Source: JADGNZ01 sp963715895 (GTDB lineage Bacteria > Acidobacteriota > Thermoanaerobaculia > Gp7-AA8). From it: a DNA stretch of 64,000 bases. The first letter of the stretch is position 1. Each line of letters begins with the position of its first letter. The notes below the pieces were generated by a model. That model did not search any database, was not told where the DNA came from, and worked only from the letters and a program-made list of their open reading frames with translations. The stretch is from positions 6,014,001 through 6,078,000 of the forward strand of contig OY970284.1 in assembly GCA_963715895.1 (NCBI GenBank). The letters are read 5' to 3'. The position numbers and the translations under genes are program-made. This document shows positions 27,838 through 37,082 of this stretch, piece after piece.

Positions 27838-28182
27838 GGCCAGCTCCCTTATCGTAACGCGTTTCGAAGCGTGTCGCGGAGTTGCTGCACGTGTTCGGAC
27901 AGGATCGGGACGCAGGGGATCGTGATGCACCTCGCCGGCGGCGCGACGCCTGAATAAGCAAACGCACCGTATTGGAACGCTTGCATGGCGAGATTCAGCG
28001 GTGCCTGAAGCGACAGGAAATCGTCCGCGGTGATGAAGCCGGATGGCACCGAAGCGCCATCCCAGACATGGGAAAGGCCTGCCGCACTACGCAAGGCATC
28101 GATGCAGTGCCGAAGCTCGACGATATCCATCGCCCAGACCGGCGAAAGCCCCTTCCGGAGGGGGCTCATCCTGTGCGGTGAC
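27009..28182. repeat. Duplicated RHS core, copy B (partner 23341-24512)
   Basis: Direct-repeat partner of 23341-24512, same orientation, separated by about 2.5 kb. Identity ends abruptly at the RHS core/tip border, the place where tip exchange is expected. Confidence 0.92.
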
Positions 28183-31100
28183 GTTGGCGAAGAGCCGTGC
28201 TCCCGCCACGGCATAGTCGAGATTGCTGGCGTTCGTCGAGGCGGTACCTCCCGAATCAACGCTCCGGACGTGGTAGACGTACGCGGCCGGCAGCGTCGCT
28301 CCGACAACGTGAGTGGCGGTGAGTTGCGCGGTCGTCGGATTCGAAGGATTGATCGGCGCAAACGGGCCGTTCACGCTGCCCGACCATTCGACGAGATACG
28401 CCGATGCGCCTGGGACCGAATTCCAACGGAGCGTCACCACCGTGTTGGCGCCGCCCTGCGGCGTGGCCTGCTGCGTCGTCGCACGGAGGCCGGTTGGAGC
28501 AGGCAGGTTGATCGTTACGGTAGCGGAGGCGCTGTTCGCCGTGCCACACTGACCAGTGACTTTGACCCAATAGGTTGTCGTGGCAGTCAAGGGAGGCGTT
28601 GTGAAATCAGCGGCCGTGGCGCCAGCCACAGAATTTGACTGGTCTCCGGAGAGACCGCGGTACCACTGGTAGGTCAACGCCGTACCCGTGGCCGTCACAT
28701 GCAAGGCGGCCGTGCTGCCGGAGGCAATGGTTGTGTTCTGCGGCTGCTGCTGGATGGCCGTGCCGGCGGTGACGGAAACAGATGATGTGGCGACCGCTGA
28801 TGAGCCGCAACTATTCGCCGCTCCGACATGGAGAAGCACTGAAGTGGTCGATGTGGCAGTATAGGTGATGCTCAATCCCGCATTGGATGTGATGGTGCCG
28901 CCTTCGATGGACCACGTAAACGTCGCACCCTGCTGGCCCGGGACAGATGCGCTGCCGGACTGCCCTGTGCAGAGGCTGGTCTGCGCAGGGGTGATGACAG
29001 GCAGCGAGGGAACGGCACAACTGCCGAATCCCGAGTACGTAATCGACTTCGGGCGCGCCATCGCACTGTCGTCCGGTGCGATCGTATCGGTCACGCCGTT
29101 CTCATGGGCAATCGATCCGACGGTTGCGTTCGCGTTGTACCCGATCGTAGCGTACCCGGTAATCGATGTCAGCGCGCCATTCGTGTAGTGCCGCTCCGAA
29201 ATGCCGACCGCGCCAGACGCTGATCCGCACGTCGTCAGGCAGGTTGGATACGTCAGTTTGGAGAGCTCCCCGAGATCATCGTACTCGAAGGATTCGCTGA
29301 AAGTCTGGAATGGAATGCCGTCGATTGTTACGGCGGTGTCCCGTTTGGAAATGGCAGAGCCGGAATCATACGTATACGTTTCCGTGGCGGTTACGGTACG
29401 GCCGTCGGTCAAATGATTCATTCGCGTCGCTGTGAGAAGCTTGCCCTTTTGAAAATCGTTGTTCGGTCCGTAGGTAAAGATCTTCAGAGCACGGCGTGCG
29501 GGTGGCGTGCTTTGGCTGGTGGGATCGAGTTCGTTCACGGTCTGAAGCCGCTCGGCGGCATCGTACACGTAGGTAAGATCGACAGGTCCGTCGATCAGCC
29601 GCGTGGCGTGACCGCGCGAGTCGTAGGAGGGGGCGGCCTCGCTTGCACCGTAAATGACCCGCCCGTCTTTTTCGGGATGTTCCTCGTACAGAAGAAGCCC
29701 GCGCCCGTCGTACGCGAAGGTTCGATTCTGCGGCGTGCCGTTGGAATACATGGAGACCGAAGAGAGCCCGCCCGTCACGTGGTAGCCATACGTTGTCTCC
29801 ACCGCGGACCCATCCGGGGCCGAATTCTCGGTCAGTTTGTAAAGCCTGCCCTGGCGATCATACGTCTCCGTAACGGAAACGTCGGACTCGCTTCCCGCGG
29901 GGGCTGTTGCGATCTTCGATGTCCGGACCATGGAGCGTACACCCAGATAGCTGAACGAAGTCACGTGACCATCGGGTGAGGGCAAGGTCACGGAACCGGG
30001 ACGTCCGAATGGGTCGTAGGCCGAGAATATCGTGGTATGACTCGGGACAAAGTCGAGCTCGGAGGCTCCCGTCAATTGCTCCAGCTCGGAGACGCTGGCC
30101 TTGAGGCCCATCGCGTTAAATAGCACATCCCGCACGCTCCACGTCGCGTCGGGTATCCTGGTCTTCTCACGCCACAACCGCCCCAGCGCGTCATAAAAGT
30201 AGTGCTTCTCAACCGTGCCTGATGTCGGAGCTCCGCTTGTCGTATTCGAATTCTGCGACGCGCTTCGCATCTCCACGCGCGCGGGTGTAAAGCTGCTCCC
30301 GGACCCCGATGCGCGGAAATACGACAGCGCTGTCGCCACACGGCCTGGAGGCGTGATACTGACCAGCCGGAAGGCGGCGTCATAGGCATAGTCTGTCTCC
30401 TGCCCGGCTGTGTCACGGCTGCTCGTTACGAAACCGGACGCGGGGTCGATCGTTCGATCAAGCGCCAGAAATGGAGTGCCCGTATACTGTGAGGTGGTAC
30501 GGACGCCATCCGTATACGTGTGAGAGATCTTGTACTCGAAGTCGGTGGGCGACGAGTCGGCAAGCGCGCACAGGTCGGTACCGGTGGGTGCGTTCTGTTT
30601 CACGTCACCGCCGAAGAACGACTCCGAGGCCACGTTGCCGGTGGGCGATGAAGGTTGTTCCGTCGCGTACACGCTCAGCAAATCGGTCGCCGACCGCACG
30701 GAGCCTTTCAGCACCCGGTGCGCTCGCGCGAATCCCGTGACGCTGCTGAAGCACGTTTCCGTGGTCGCGGTGACGCCGCCTTCCGTCCGCTTGGTGCTTC
30801 CCGGGATATTGAGCAGCCAGGCGTCGCTCGGCGTGGGCAACACGAACGAACCGGGATATTGGCCCGAGTCGATCCCTCCCGACGGATTCACGTCAGGATC
30901 GCGCTTATTGAATGACGTGACAATCGTGGCATTACCAGTAGTGAAACTGCCTGCCAGAGCGGTCGTCCGATAGTGCCCCAGACCGTCGAAGTCGGAGGAG
31001 TCCACATCCGTGATCGTGGAGCCGTCATCATGGTAGACAGTTCGATCATGATTGACGCGGGCATTACTGTTGGCACAGATATAATCTTGCGCTGTACATA

Positions 31101-31404
31101 CCACGGTGTCATATTCCCATGACTGATAAAACGATCGCAGAGGTGCAGGGGTGCTCGCGGCATATTCGGAAGCCGTGTAGATACGCCTTGAAAGCAAACG
31201 GCCGTCGCTCGAAGTCAAGTGTGTCAGAGGGAGGCCGTACTCGGAAAGTTGGAAGCCGCTTGGCGAATGCTGGATGGGGTTACCGCTTGCATCGCGGATG
31301 ATCTGTCCGCTGAGGTCGTAGATCAACTCAATCGAGGGTACAGGCCATACCGAATAGTAGTGTTCTTCCACATTCGCGGCGGGGTCGGTCACCGTAACGG
31401 TCAT
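27849..31404 (-). CDS. Long YD-repeat / Ig-like / FN3 surface protein, 5'-truncated and frame-shifted near 3' end
   Basis: About 1,185 residues. From the N-terminus: many YD/RHS repeats (YDAAFRLVSITPPGR, YDGRGLLLYEEH, YDSRGHATRLIDGP), two Ig-like domains (ITPAQTSLCTGQSGSASVPG; IQQQPQNTTIASGSTAALHV), an FN3 domain (RWNSVPGASAYLVEW) and a C-terminal helical repeat (MDIVELRHCIDALRSAAG). The true start is missing. The frame begins at the edge of a duplicated M13 peptidase fragment, and the ATG at 31404 or one inside the antisense peptidase sequence would have to serve. A GGGGG run near 28160, versus GGGG in copy A, shifts the last ~105 residues. Probably part of one secreted RHS system with copy B. 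Confidence 0.78.
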
Positions 31405-31758
31405 CCAGCTTCCCGGCAGCCACATCATCGGCAAGCTGACGATGGGAGAGAACATCGGCGACCTCGGCGGCATCCTGATGGCCCTCGACGCCTACCATCT
31501 CTCGCTGCACGGCCAGCCGGCCCCGGTAATCGACGGCTTCACCGGCGATCAGCGCGTCTTCCTGGGCTGGGCCCAGGTGTGGCGCACGCTGACGCGTGAC
31601 GACGCTCTCCGCCAGCTCATCGCCACCAACCCGCACTCCCCCGGCCAGGTCCGCGCCTTCGCCCCCCTCCGCAACGTCGACGCCTGGTACGCAGCGTTCG
31701 ACGTGAAGGAAGGCGACGCGGAGTACGTCAAGCCAGAGGACCTCGTCAGGATCTGGTA
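31405..31758 (+). pseudogene. Duplicated 3' end of the M13 peptidase gene
   Basis: Nearly identical to 21659-22014. It begins at CAGCTTCCCGGCAGCCAC, encodes the last ~115 residues up to EYVKPEDLVRIW, and carries the following terminator. It lacks the HEITH site and any start, so it is inactive. It has one base fewer at TACCATCTCTCG than the intact gene, which shows where that gene gained a base. Confidence 0.9.
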
Positions 31759-32049
31759 AGTAAGGAACAAGCGATTCCATACGAACGGCCACCCGCGAGG
31801 GTGGCCGCTTTGTTTCCCGTTTCGCATGACCATGTACTTGAGCAAAAGCGGCGCATTAGCGCTTCTTTCGGATCGGACCCGAGTTCTAGTGTTGCTGCTC
31901 GCGGGGATCAGCGGTTCCCTGGGAGCAGTACCTGGCAAGGGTATCCAATCACATGCCGAGAGTGCCGCCCACGCGAAGGCGGCTGAAATGAGAATGCCCG
32001 CAGCGACACGCTTGCGAACTGTTTCGAACTTAGAAAGGTGGGCGTTCAT
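31549..32049 (-). pseudogene. Small frame coupled to the upstream secreted-protein gene, 3' part replaced
   Basis: The ATG at 32047-32049 overlaps the stop of the preceding gene (TGATG). The first ~40 residues (KRVAAGILISAAFAWAALSAC) look like a membrane or lipoprotein anchor. The frame then runs through the terminator hairpin (GHPRGWPF) and the peptidase sequence antisense. I infer a real small gene whose end was cut off by the duplication; it could also be chance. Confidence 0.3.
31786..31815 (+). terminator. Intrinsic terminator (duplicated copy)
   Basis: CGGCCACCC - GCGA - GGGTGGCCG then CTTTGTTT. It was duplicated with the peptidase end. Homology to the 22041 region fades about 10 bp further on. 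Confidence 0.8.
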
Positions 32050-33314
32050 CACTGTGAGCACGTCGTCGGAAAATCGGCGGTGGCGGCGGCTGTGCTGCCG
32101 TTCAAGTGCCACTTGAGACTCCCGCCGGGGCTGGACGCCACGAAGACGTTCGCATGATCACCTGGCTTGAAGATGCGCGGCTGTCCCTGTTCACGCGGTG
32201 CCGGCGTCACCTCGTTGTCCGGACCAATCTGCAGCACTTTGATGACGCTGTTTGGGTTCGAATATCCGAAGCGCGCGCTGAATGACTGGCCGGTGCCTTT
32301 CGTAACACACTCGACACGTGGAACGATGGCGACCGGTGCAGGCGGATCATTTGCAGCGTAGAATCGTAGATCGTCGAGCGCCGTGGCGCGCGTCACCAAG
32401 TGCGCTAGCGCATCCGAAGCTTGCCCTCTCGTGAAATCCGTTAGCGCAACGTCGTGCAACAGACTGAAGACTGCGCGCGACTGGTCGGCGAGGGTCACCG
32501 CCTTGTCCGCATCGCGTTCGTTGAAGACCGCATATTTACTCCAGCCTTGCAGCACGCCCCCCTTTGCGAGCAGCAATTCGTCCCGGACTGCGGCGGGAGG
32601 GTTCATCGCAAGTGCGCCGTCGAACTGAGCCAACTCGCCCGCCAAGGAATTGGGCGGGCTGATGGTGCCAAGCCATGAGACATACGCCGAGGAGGAATAT
32701 GCCGCGCGGATCTGGCGAATGACGACGTCACTAGCATTGAGCCAGTCTGCAGGTATCCACCCTTTTCCTCCTGACGTTTGCTGGAGAAAGTTCCAAACCG
32801 CGAGGTCAACGCCAGCCGGCTGCTGAATGATTAGCGTCTGTGTGTCGCTGTGAATCTCTGTCATGTCAGGCGTGTGCGGGTTGAAGACTGACAGTGTAAT
32901 CTCGAGATCGTACCTCCCGGGAATTGAGAGCCGGGGATCGGCGAAGAATTCGTTTTCGACCAACAAGGGGCCAAATCGGAGATAGAGTTCCCGCTGCCCG
33001 TTCGGCGGGATGGTAAGACATTCAGCGGCATTGCACTTCTCCATTTGATCCAATGGAAGGTTAATATTCGGCGAATGGCGCAAGCCGAGCGCATTGAATG
33101 TGCCCTCGGTATTCGTGATCTTTAGGCTAGCGAACTGCCCGACGACCTTGGGCTGCGGCGAAGGATTCGTGATCGTAAGCAAGAAACCAACCGGTAGCCC
33201 CGGAAGTGTGACGCCCGGGAGCAGCACCAAGTTCACCCGGGGCGGAAGATCGGAGGCGGAGGCTCTCGCGCTGATCACGGCCAGAATGAGGAATGTGAGG
33301 ATAGTGCGTCGCAT
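32049..33314 (-). CDS. Secreted protein with C-terminal beta domain, unknown function
   Basis: 421 residues with a signal peptide (residues 1-20, ISARASA). An N-terminal beta-rich domain with LTITNPSP-type text is followed by a helical middle (VIRQIRAAYSSSAYVSWLG). The C-terminal domain (PRVECVTKGTGQSFSARFGY, then NVFVASSPGGSLKWHLNG) resembles a beta module I have seen repeatedly at the ends of secreted proteins, but cannot name. 13 bp after the previous gene, so one operon with the 33328 gene and, before the duplication, perhaps with the RHS genes. Confidence 0.72.
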   Translation of the reverse strand: MRRTILTFLILAVISARASASDLPPRVNLVLLPGVTLPGLPVGFLLTITNPSPQPKVVGQFASLKITNTEGTFNALGLRHSPNINLPLDQMEKCNAAECLTIPPNGQRELYLRFGPLLVENEFFADPRLSIPGRYDLEITLSVFNPHTPDMTEIHSDTQTLIIQQPAGVDLAVWNFLQQTSGGKGWIPADWLNASDVVIRQIRAAYSSSAYVSWLGTISPPNSLAGELAQFDGALAMNPPAAVRDELLLAKGGVLQGWSKYAVFNERDADKAVTLADQSRAVFSLLHDVALTDFTRGQASDALAHLVTRATALDDLRFYAANDPPAPVAIVPRVECVTKGTGQSFSARFGYSNPNSVIKVLQIGPDNEVTPAPREQGQPRIFKPGDHANVFVASSPGGSLKWHLNGSTAAATADFPTTCSQ

Positions 33315-33327
33315 GACAGTTATCTCC

Positions 33328-35400
33328 TTACTGTTGCGGTACTGGATCTGTTTCGCGCCGCACGGTCATGTACTCACTGTCGGCGCCGGGCTGCGCGTAG
33401 TGAAGATCGACAATGCCGTCGGCAAGGCCGGCGCCCGTATAGGGCTGGTGCATCAGGCAATTCAAGGCAGAATTGCGGTAGCTCACCTGCAGACAGTGAC
33501 CGTTGCCGTCGGCTCCGCCTGCATGCACCCAGAAATGAACCGTTTCGTGCGCCGTTGTCTCGCCGTTCACAACAACCGGGTCGAGTGAGGCGTATTCCGC
33601 CCCGATCAACGCGCCGGTCGCCGAATTAGAAACGCGCCCTGCGACAATGTCTTCGATCCTCTGGACGAAAATGAAGCTGTCATTCGAACTACCGGAGACG
33701 CTCGTGATTCCCAATTCTGCGCCCAATCCTAACGGTGTACTTACCAGCGGCGACTGAGTAGCGGCGATGCGATGGAAAACGTTTGGATTTGTATGGCGGA
33801 CGTACGCATTTATCGTGTTGCCGTCCTGCAGCCAGCGACTGGAGAAGTAGATGCGTTGGGTGTCGTTGAGCGCTGGCACGAAGGGGACCTCCGTGACCGC
33901 CTGATTTGAGGCTGCAATGTCGACAAACATGGAGCGGAAAAGCGCAGGAACATACGCGCTACTCGCTTCGTACGCTCCCGCATCAACGATGCCGATGCCG
34001 TCGCGAGTCACGTCGACGAGCCCATTAGGCGCAGAGCCCGGTGCGCGCGGCGCTCCGTAGTCATGGGACGTAATCGATCCCGGGTCAATCTTGAGTATCC
34101 AGTCACCATCCGCATCCTGACCAACCGACCTAAACGTCACGAAGTCGAAACGGAATCCCTCGCCGATGCCAGAATCAGCATGCACGAGTTCCAGAGTGCT
34201 TCCGGCAGACAGATTCTGGAAGGGAGCGCCATCGGCAACTGGAATCGTAGTCGAGCCGGCGTCAGCGATGCCGTTGAGGAACGAACCCTGCTTGAACATG
34301 TGCTCTTCCTCGACATAGATCCGTTTCCAGAGCGTAAAAATGCCTGACCTCGGACACGGACCACCCGGACAGGTGAAGCTTGCATTCGCCGAGCCGGCGA
34401 ATTGGTAATTGTCTCCGGCGACGTGGCTGTTGATCGTCATCGTGGTCTCGAACTTGCCTTGCGCGTCGGCCTGCACATTCGCCATACCGGCAGTCGTCGT
34501 CGCGTTCAACTGCGCTGCGGGACCGTCGTTATCGCCGTCCGCCGCGTCACCTCGGCGGTAATCAGCAGTATCCTCCGGATCGTCCAGGCGCAGGTAGACG
34601 GTTCCTGTCTTTGGCTGCTTCGTGCCCCCGTCGATAAGCGTACCTGTGATTCTGACCTGAGGAGCGCCAGCAGTTTGCAACTGGTATGGAGAAGGCCGTG
34701 CGAGGTCCCACGGCGCCGTCGACAGGAGAATCTTTCCATCGTCGGAGCCGGACTCCGACTCAGGGTAATCGAACCTGACGAAATCGCCGCCTGATTGCGG
34801 AATCTTCAGCGACGTGATTCCCCATGCCCAACTAGTCGGGGTATGCGTGAAATCCGGCTGCGTCGTCGTCGTGAATGTTTCCATAGCGAATGACTGCGTC
34901 AGGGGCGACGGAGCAACCGGCCATTGAAACGGCGAGGACATGAACTGCATCGACGGGAAGTCGGCGCCGTGACCTCCGTCTGGGAAATCACCGCCAATGA
35001 ACTGCTCCTGATCCAAAAAGTTATAGGCGTCAACAGTCCCTTCTACGACACCGGGCGACGAAAAGGTGACGATGATCATGGCGATCGGCCTGCCAAGCTC
35101 GTCGGCAGCCGTCGGGAACGGGAGGCGCTGGCATCCGGCGGCGGAGCTAGTCGCGTACATTGTCCCATCAAAGTTTGCGTCTTTGTAATGGATGAACTGT
35201 CCGCCGCTGAACGTAACCGTTAGGCCCCCGGACAGATTCAGTACCGTCTGCGTGCTGCAGTCGGTGATTGAGGTCTGGTTTGTCGTCGGAAACAAGACGG
35301 GCGTTTCCGTCTGCTGCCCGAGGGCAATCGACGCTGACGCCATGAGTACGGCGAGCAGCGTCCAGGCGCGCTGAGGCGACATTGCTGATGGTGTTCGCAT
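33328..35400 (-). CDS. Secreted protein with HExxH zincin-like site
   Basis: 690 residues with a signal peptide (residues 1-29, SASIALGQ). Most of the chain is beta-rich. A C-terminal segment contains TAHETVHFWVH (residues ~625-635), an HExxH zinc-peptidase signature with a third histidine close by, and two cysteines (GHCLQV, LNCLMHQPYTG) as in secreted metallopeptidases with a Met-turn-like CLMH. No named family recognised. It heads the operon leading towards the RHS locus; peptidase activity is plausible but not shown. Confidence 0.72.
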   Translation of the reverse strand: MRTPSAMSPQRAWTLLAVLMASASIALGQQTETPVLFPTTNQTSITDCSTQTVLNLSGGLTVTFSGGQFIHYKDANFDGTMYATSSAAGCQRLPFPTAADELGRPIAMIIVTFSSPGVVEGTVDAYNFLDQEQFIGGDFPDGGHGADFPSMQFMSSPFQWPVAPSPLTQSFAMETFTTTTQPDFTHTPTSWAWGITSLKIPQSGGDFVRFDYPESESGSDDGKILLSTAPWDLARPSPYQLQTAGAPQVRITGTLIDGGTKQPKTGTVYLRLDDPEDTADYRRGDAADGDNDGPAAQLNATTTAGMANVQADAQGKFETTMTINSHVAGDNYQFAGSANASFTCPGGPCPRSGIFTLWKRIYVEEEHMFKQGSFLNGIADAGSTTIPVADGAPFQNLSAGSTLELVHADSGIGEGFRFDFVTFRSVGQDADGDWILKIDPGSITSHDYGAPRAPGSAPNGLVDVTRDGIGIVDAGAYEASSAYVPALFRSMFVDIAASNQAVTEVPFVPALNDTQRIYFSSRWLQDGNTINAYVRHTNPNVFHRIAATQSPLVSTPLGLGAELGITSVSGSSNDSFIFVQRIEDIVAGRVSNSATGALIGAEYASLDPVVVNGETTAHETVHFWVHAGGADGNGHCLQVSYRNSALNCLMHQPYTGAGLADGIVDLHYAQPGADSEYMTVRRETDPVPQQ

Positions 35401-35501
35401 TTAGTTCTCTCTCCTGCCTTTGAAGTAATAGAGGCCGGCGCGGGAAGCGGACCCAATCGATTCCCGCGCTGATCTCGTTCGTGCTGTGGTGTTCCATCGT
35501 T

Positions 35502-35756
35502 CTACTCCGTCAACCGGAACATCACGCTGTTGATCTCGTCGAATACTTTGCGAAGATGCGGTTCCAGCCACTGAAACTGATTCGCCTCTTCCTCATCCAG
35601 GAGCGTCAGAGCGTCGTCCGCCTCCAGCAGGATGCGGGCAAGCGCATCGACGACAACGTTGTGGAATGAGGCGCCGCCGCTCGGTTCGAACGATGATGCC
35701 AGCTCCTGCAATGGACGATCGGTGCGCATGAGGGTTGCGTGATGGAATGACGCCAA
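35502..35756 (-). CDS. Small acidic hypothetical protein
   Basis: 84 residues, acidic and likely helical (LARILLEADDALTLLDEEEANQF, abridged), no membrane span or family. The first in-frame start is TTG at 35756; an ATG at 35729 would remove nine residues. It sits between the AraC-type gene and the secreted operon on the same strand. Amino-acid pattern supports coding better than the competing frame at 35606-35788. Confidence 0.5.
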   Translation of the reverse strand: MASFHHATLMRTDRPLQELASSFEPSGGASFHNVVVDALARILLEADDALTLLDEEEANQFQWLEPHLRKVFDEINSVMFRLTE

Positions 35757-35816
35757 GATAGGCCATGACTCCGATCGTTGCCAGTCACGTTTTTTGACCT
35801 TTTGGGGATGCTGTCG

Positions 35817-36200
35817 TTACGTCCGCCGATACTCTTCGGGTGTCATTCCGAACTGTTTGACGAAGAGGCGGTAGAAGGTCGTGCGCGAGCCGAGGCCGGT
35901 GATGGCGGCGATTTCGTCGAGGGGCTGCGCCGTACGGCGCAGGAGTTTCGCGGCATAGGCGAGTTGCTGCGAACGGAAGTACTGAAGAGGGGTCTGGCCG
36001 AAGAGCCGCTTGAATATCCGCGTCAGCGTGGCCGGAGCGAGACCAAACTGCTGGGCGAATTCCGAGGCCGAGGCCCGCGAGCGGGAGCGATAGCTGGCGT
36101 CGAGGTAGGCTTCGACACCGCGCCGGTACCAGGCGCGTTCATCTTCGAGGCTGAAGCTGTTCCTTTCGGACTGCCTGGGTCGTCCTCGGCGTCGCGGCAT
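35817..36200 (-). CDS. AraC-family transcriptional regulator, DNA-binding domain only
   Basis: 127 residues. A basic N-terminus (MPRRRGRPRQ) is followed by the two AraC helix-turn-helix motifs (SEFAQQFGLAPATLTRIFKR, LDEIAAITGLGSRTTFYRLF). No ligand domain. It lies downstream of the three small peptide genes and upstream of the secreted operon on the same strand, so it could respond to or control either. A hairpin at 36217-36244 separates it from the peptide genes. Confidence 0.83.
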   Translation of the reverse strand: MPRRRGRPRQSERNSFSLEDERAWYRRGVEAYLDASYRSRSRASASEFAQQFGLAPATLTRIFKRLFGQTPLQYFRSQQLAYAAKLLRRTAQPLDEIAAITGLGSRTTFYRLFVKQFGMTPEEYRRT

Positions 36201-36216
36201 CGCGTCTCTCTTTCCG

Positions 36217-36244
36217 GACGCCGGTCAGGAGACAGACCGGCGTC
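36217..36244 (-). terminator. GC-rich hairpin between peptide genes and AraC gene
   Basis: GACGCCGGTC and GACCGGCGTC form a perfect 10-bp stem with an 8-nt loop just upstream of the AraC gene. No T-run follows, so it may be an operator or a REP-like element rather than a strong terminator. Confidence 0.4.
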
Positions 36245-36349
36245 ACTGGCAAGAGAGTGCGCGGGACGGAGATTTCCCTACCCGCGGAGGTGAAAAACTT
36301 TTCACACGAATCCGGCCGTGGGTCGGGAATTGGACCACGAATGAGTGCC

Positions 36350-36532
36350 TCATCCCGGCGGTAAGCGAATTTCGATCGTAGCGAGTGCCCGAATGATCTT
36401 CCGGATCAGCGATCCAAAACTACTACCGCTCTCCGGTGTTTTGGCCGCGGCCAAAGCCGGTTGAACGACGATCGACGCAACGATGGCGGTAGCCGCGGCG
36501 AAATGGATGATTTGTTTCGATACACGTCTCAT
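36350..36532 (-). CDS. Small exported peptide, paralogue 3 of 3
   Basis: 60 residues: basic N-terminus and signal peptide (MRRVSKQIIHFAAATAIVAS, cleavage likely after ALAAA), then a ~31-residue mature part starting KTPESGSS and ending ATIEIRLPPG. It aligns along its whole length with the two peptides upstream. The C-terminus (IIRxLxTIxIxLPPG) is the most conserved piece. AGGAGG lies 4 bp before the ATG inside a leader (CGGCCCAGGAGG) shared by all three. The most diverged of the set. Peptide function unknown; signal or antimicrobial roles are both open. Confidence 0.75.
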   Translation of the reverse strand: MRRVSKQIIHFAAATAIVASIVVQPALAAAKTPESGSSFGSLIRKIIRALATIEIRLPPG

Positions 36533-36577
36533 GTGCCCTCCTGGGCCGGTGTTGCCGAAATAACTATCTGGGCCCAG

Positions 36578-36760
36578 CTAACCCGGCGGAAGACCGATTT
36601 GGATCGTATCGAGCACGCGAATGATCTGCCGGATAATCAATCTGAGGTTGCTGCCTCCTTCCGGCGTCTTTGCTGACGCCAGAGCTGGCTGAACAACGAT
36701 CGCTACAGCAACTACCGCAACGGCGACGAGCTTTGCGATTCGTTTCGATACACCTTTCAT
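36578..36760 (-). CDS. Small exported peptide, paralogue 2 of 3
   Basis: 60 residues: signal peptide (MKGVSKRIAKLVAVAVVAVA, cleavage after ALASA), mature part KTPEGGSNLRLIIRQ ending LDTIQIGLPPG. The mature segment is short, basic and amphipathic if helical. It shares the Shine-Dalgarno leader CGGCCCAGGAGG with its neighbours; 47 bp separate it from paralogue 1 and 45 bp from paralogue 3. Three intact tandem copies with conserved ends show selection on the product. Confidence 0.78.
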   Translation of the reverse strand: MKGVSKRIAKLVAVAVVAVAIVVQPALASAKTPEGGSNLRLIIRQIIRVLDTIQIGLPPG

Positions 36761-36807
36761 GTGGCCTCCTGGGCCGGTGTTGCCGGAATGACCATCTGAG
36801 GCCCCTG

Positions 36808-36993
36808 CTAACCAGGTGGAAGACTGATATGGATAGTATCGAGCACCCGGATGATCTGCCGGATAATCGATCCCAGGTTGCTGCTAGCTCCTTCCGGCGT
36901 CTTCGCCGATGCCAGAACTGGTTGGACAACAATCGATCCAGCAACTACTGCAACAGCGACGATCTTTGCGATGCGTTTCGATACACGTTTCAC
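36808..36993 (-). CDS. Small exported peptide, paralogue 1 of 3
   Basis: 61 residues: signal peptide (MKRVSKRIAKIVAVAVVAGS, cleavage after VLASA), mature part KTPEGASSNLGSIIRQ ending LDTIHISLPPG. First peptide after the TPR/zinc-finger gene (89 bp gap), same strand as the ECF sigma gene, hence probably in the same transcription unit. No cysteine in the mature part, so it is not a disulfide or lanthipeptide type. No modification or export gene is adjacent; the general Sec route is enough. Confidence 0.78.
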   Translation of the reverse strand: MKRVSKRIAKIVAVAVVAGSIVVQPVLASAKTPEGASSNLGSIIRQIIRVLDTIHISLPPG

Positions 36994-37082
36994 ATGCCCT
37001 CCTGGGCCGGTCTTGCCGGCAAGTTCGGGAGGGCGCCCTCGGAACCAGAGAGGGACCGGGCAGACAGATGTTTGAGCGGGAA

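Noticed and set aside
31405..31473. First ~23 residues of the long YD-repeat frame as a real N-terminus
   Set aside because: They are the M13 peptidase end read antisense, created by the duplication border.
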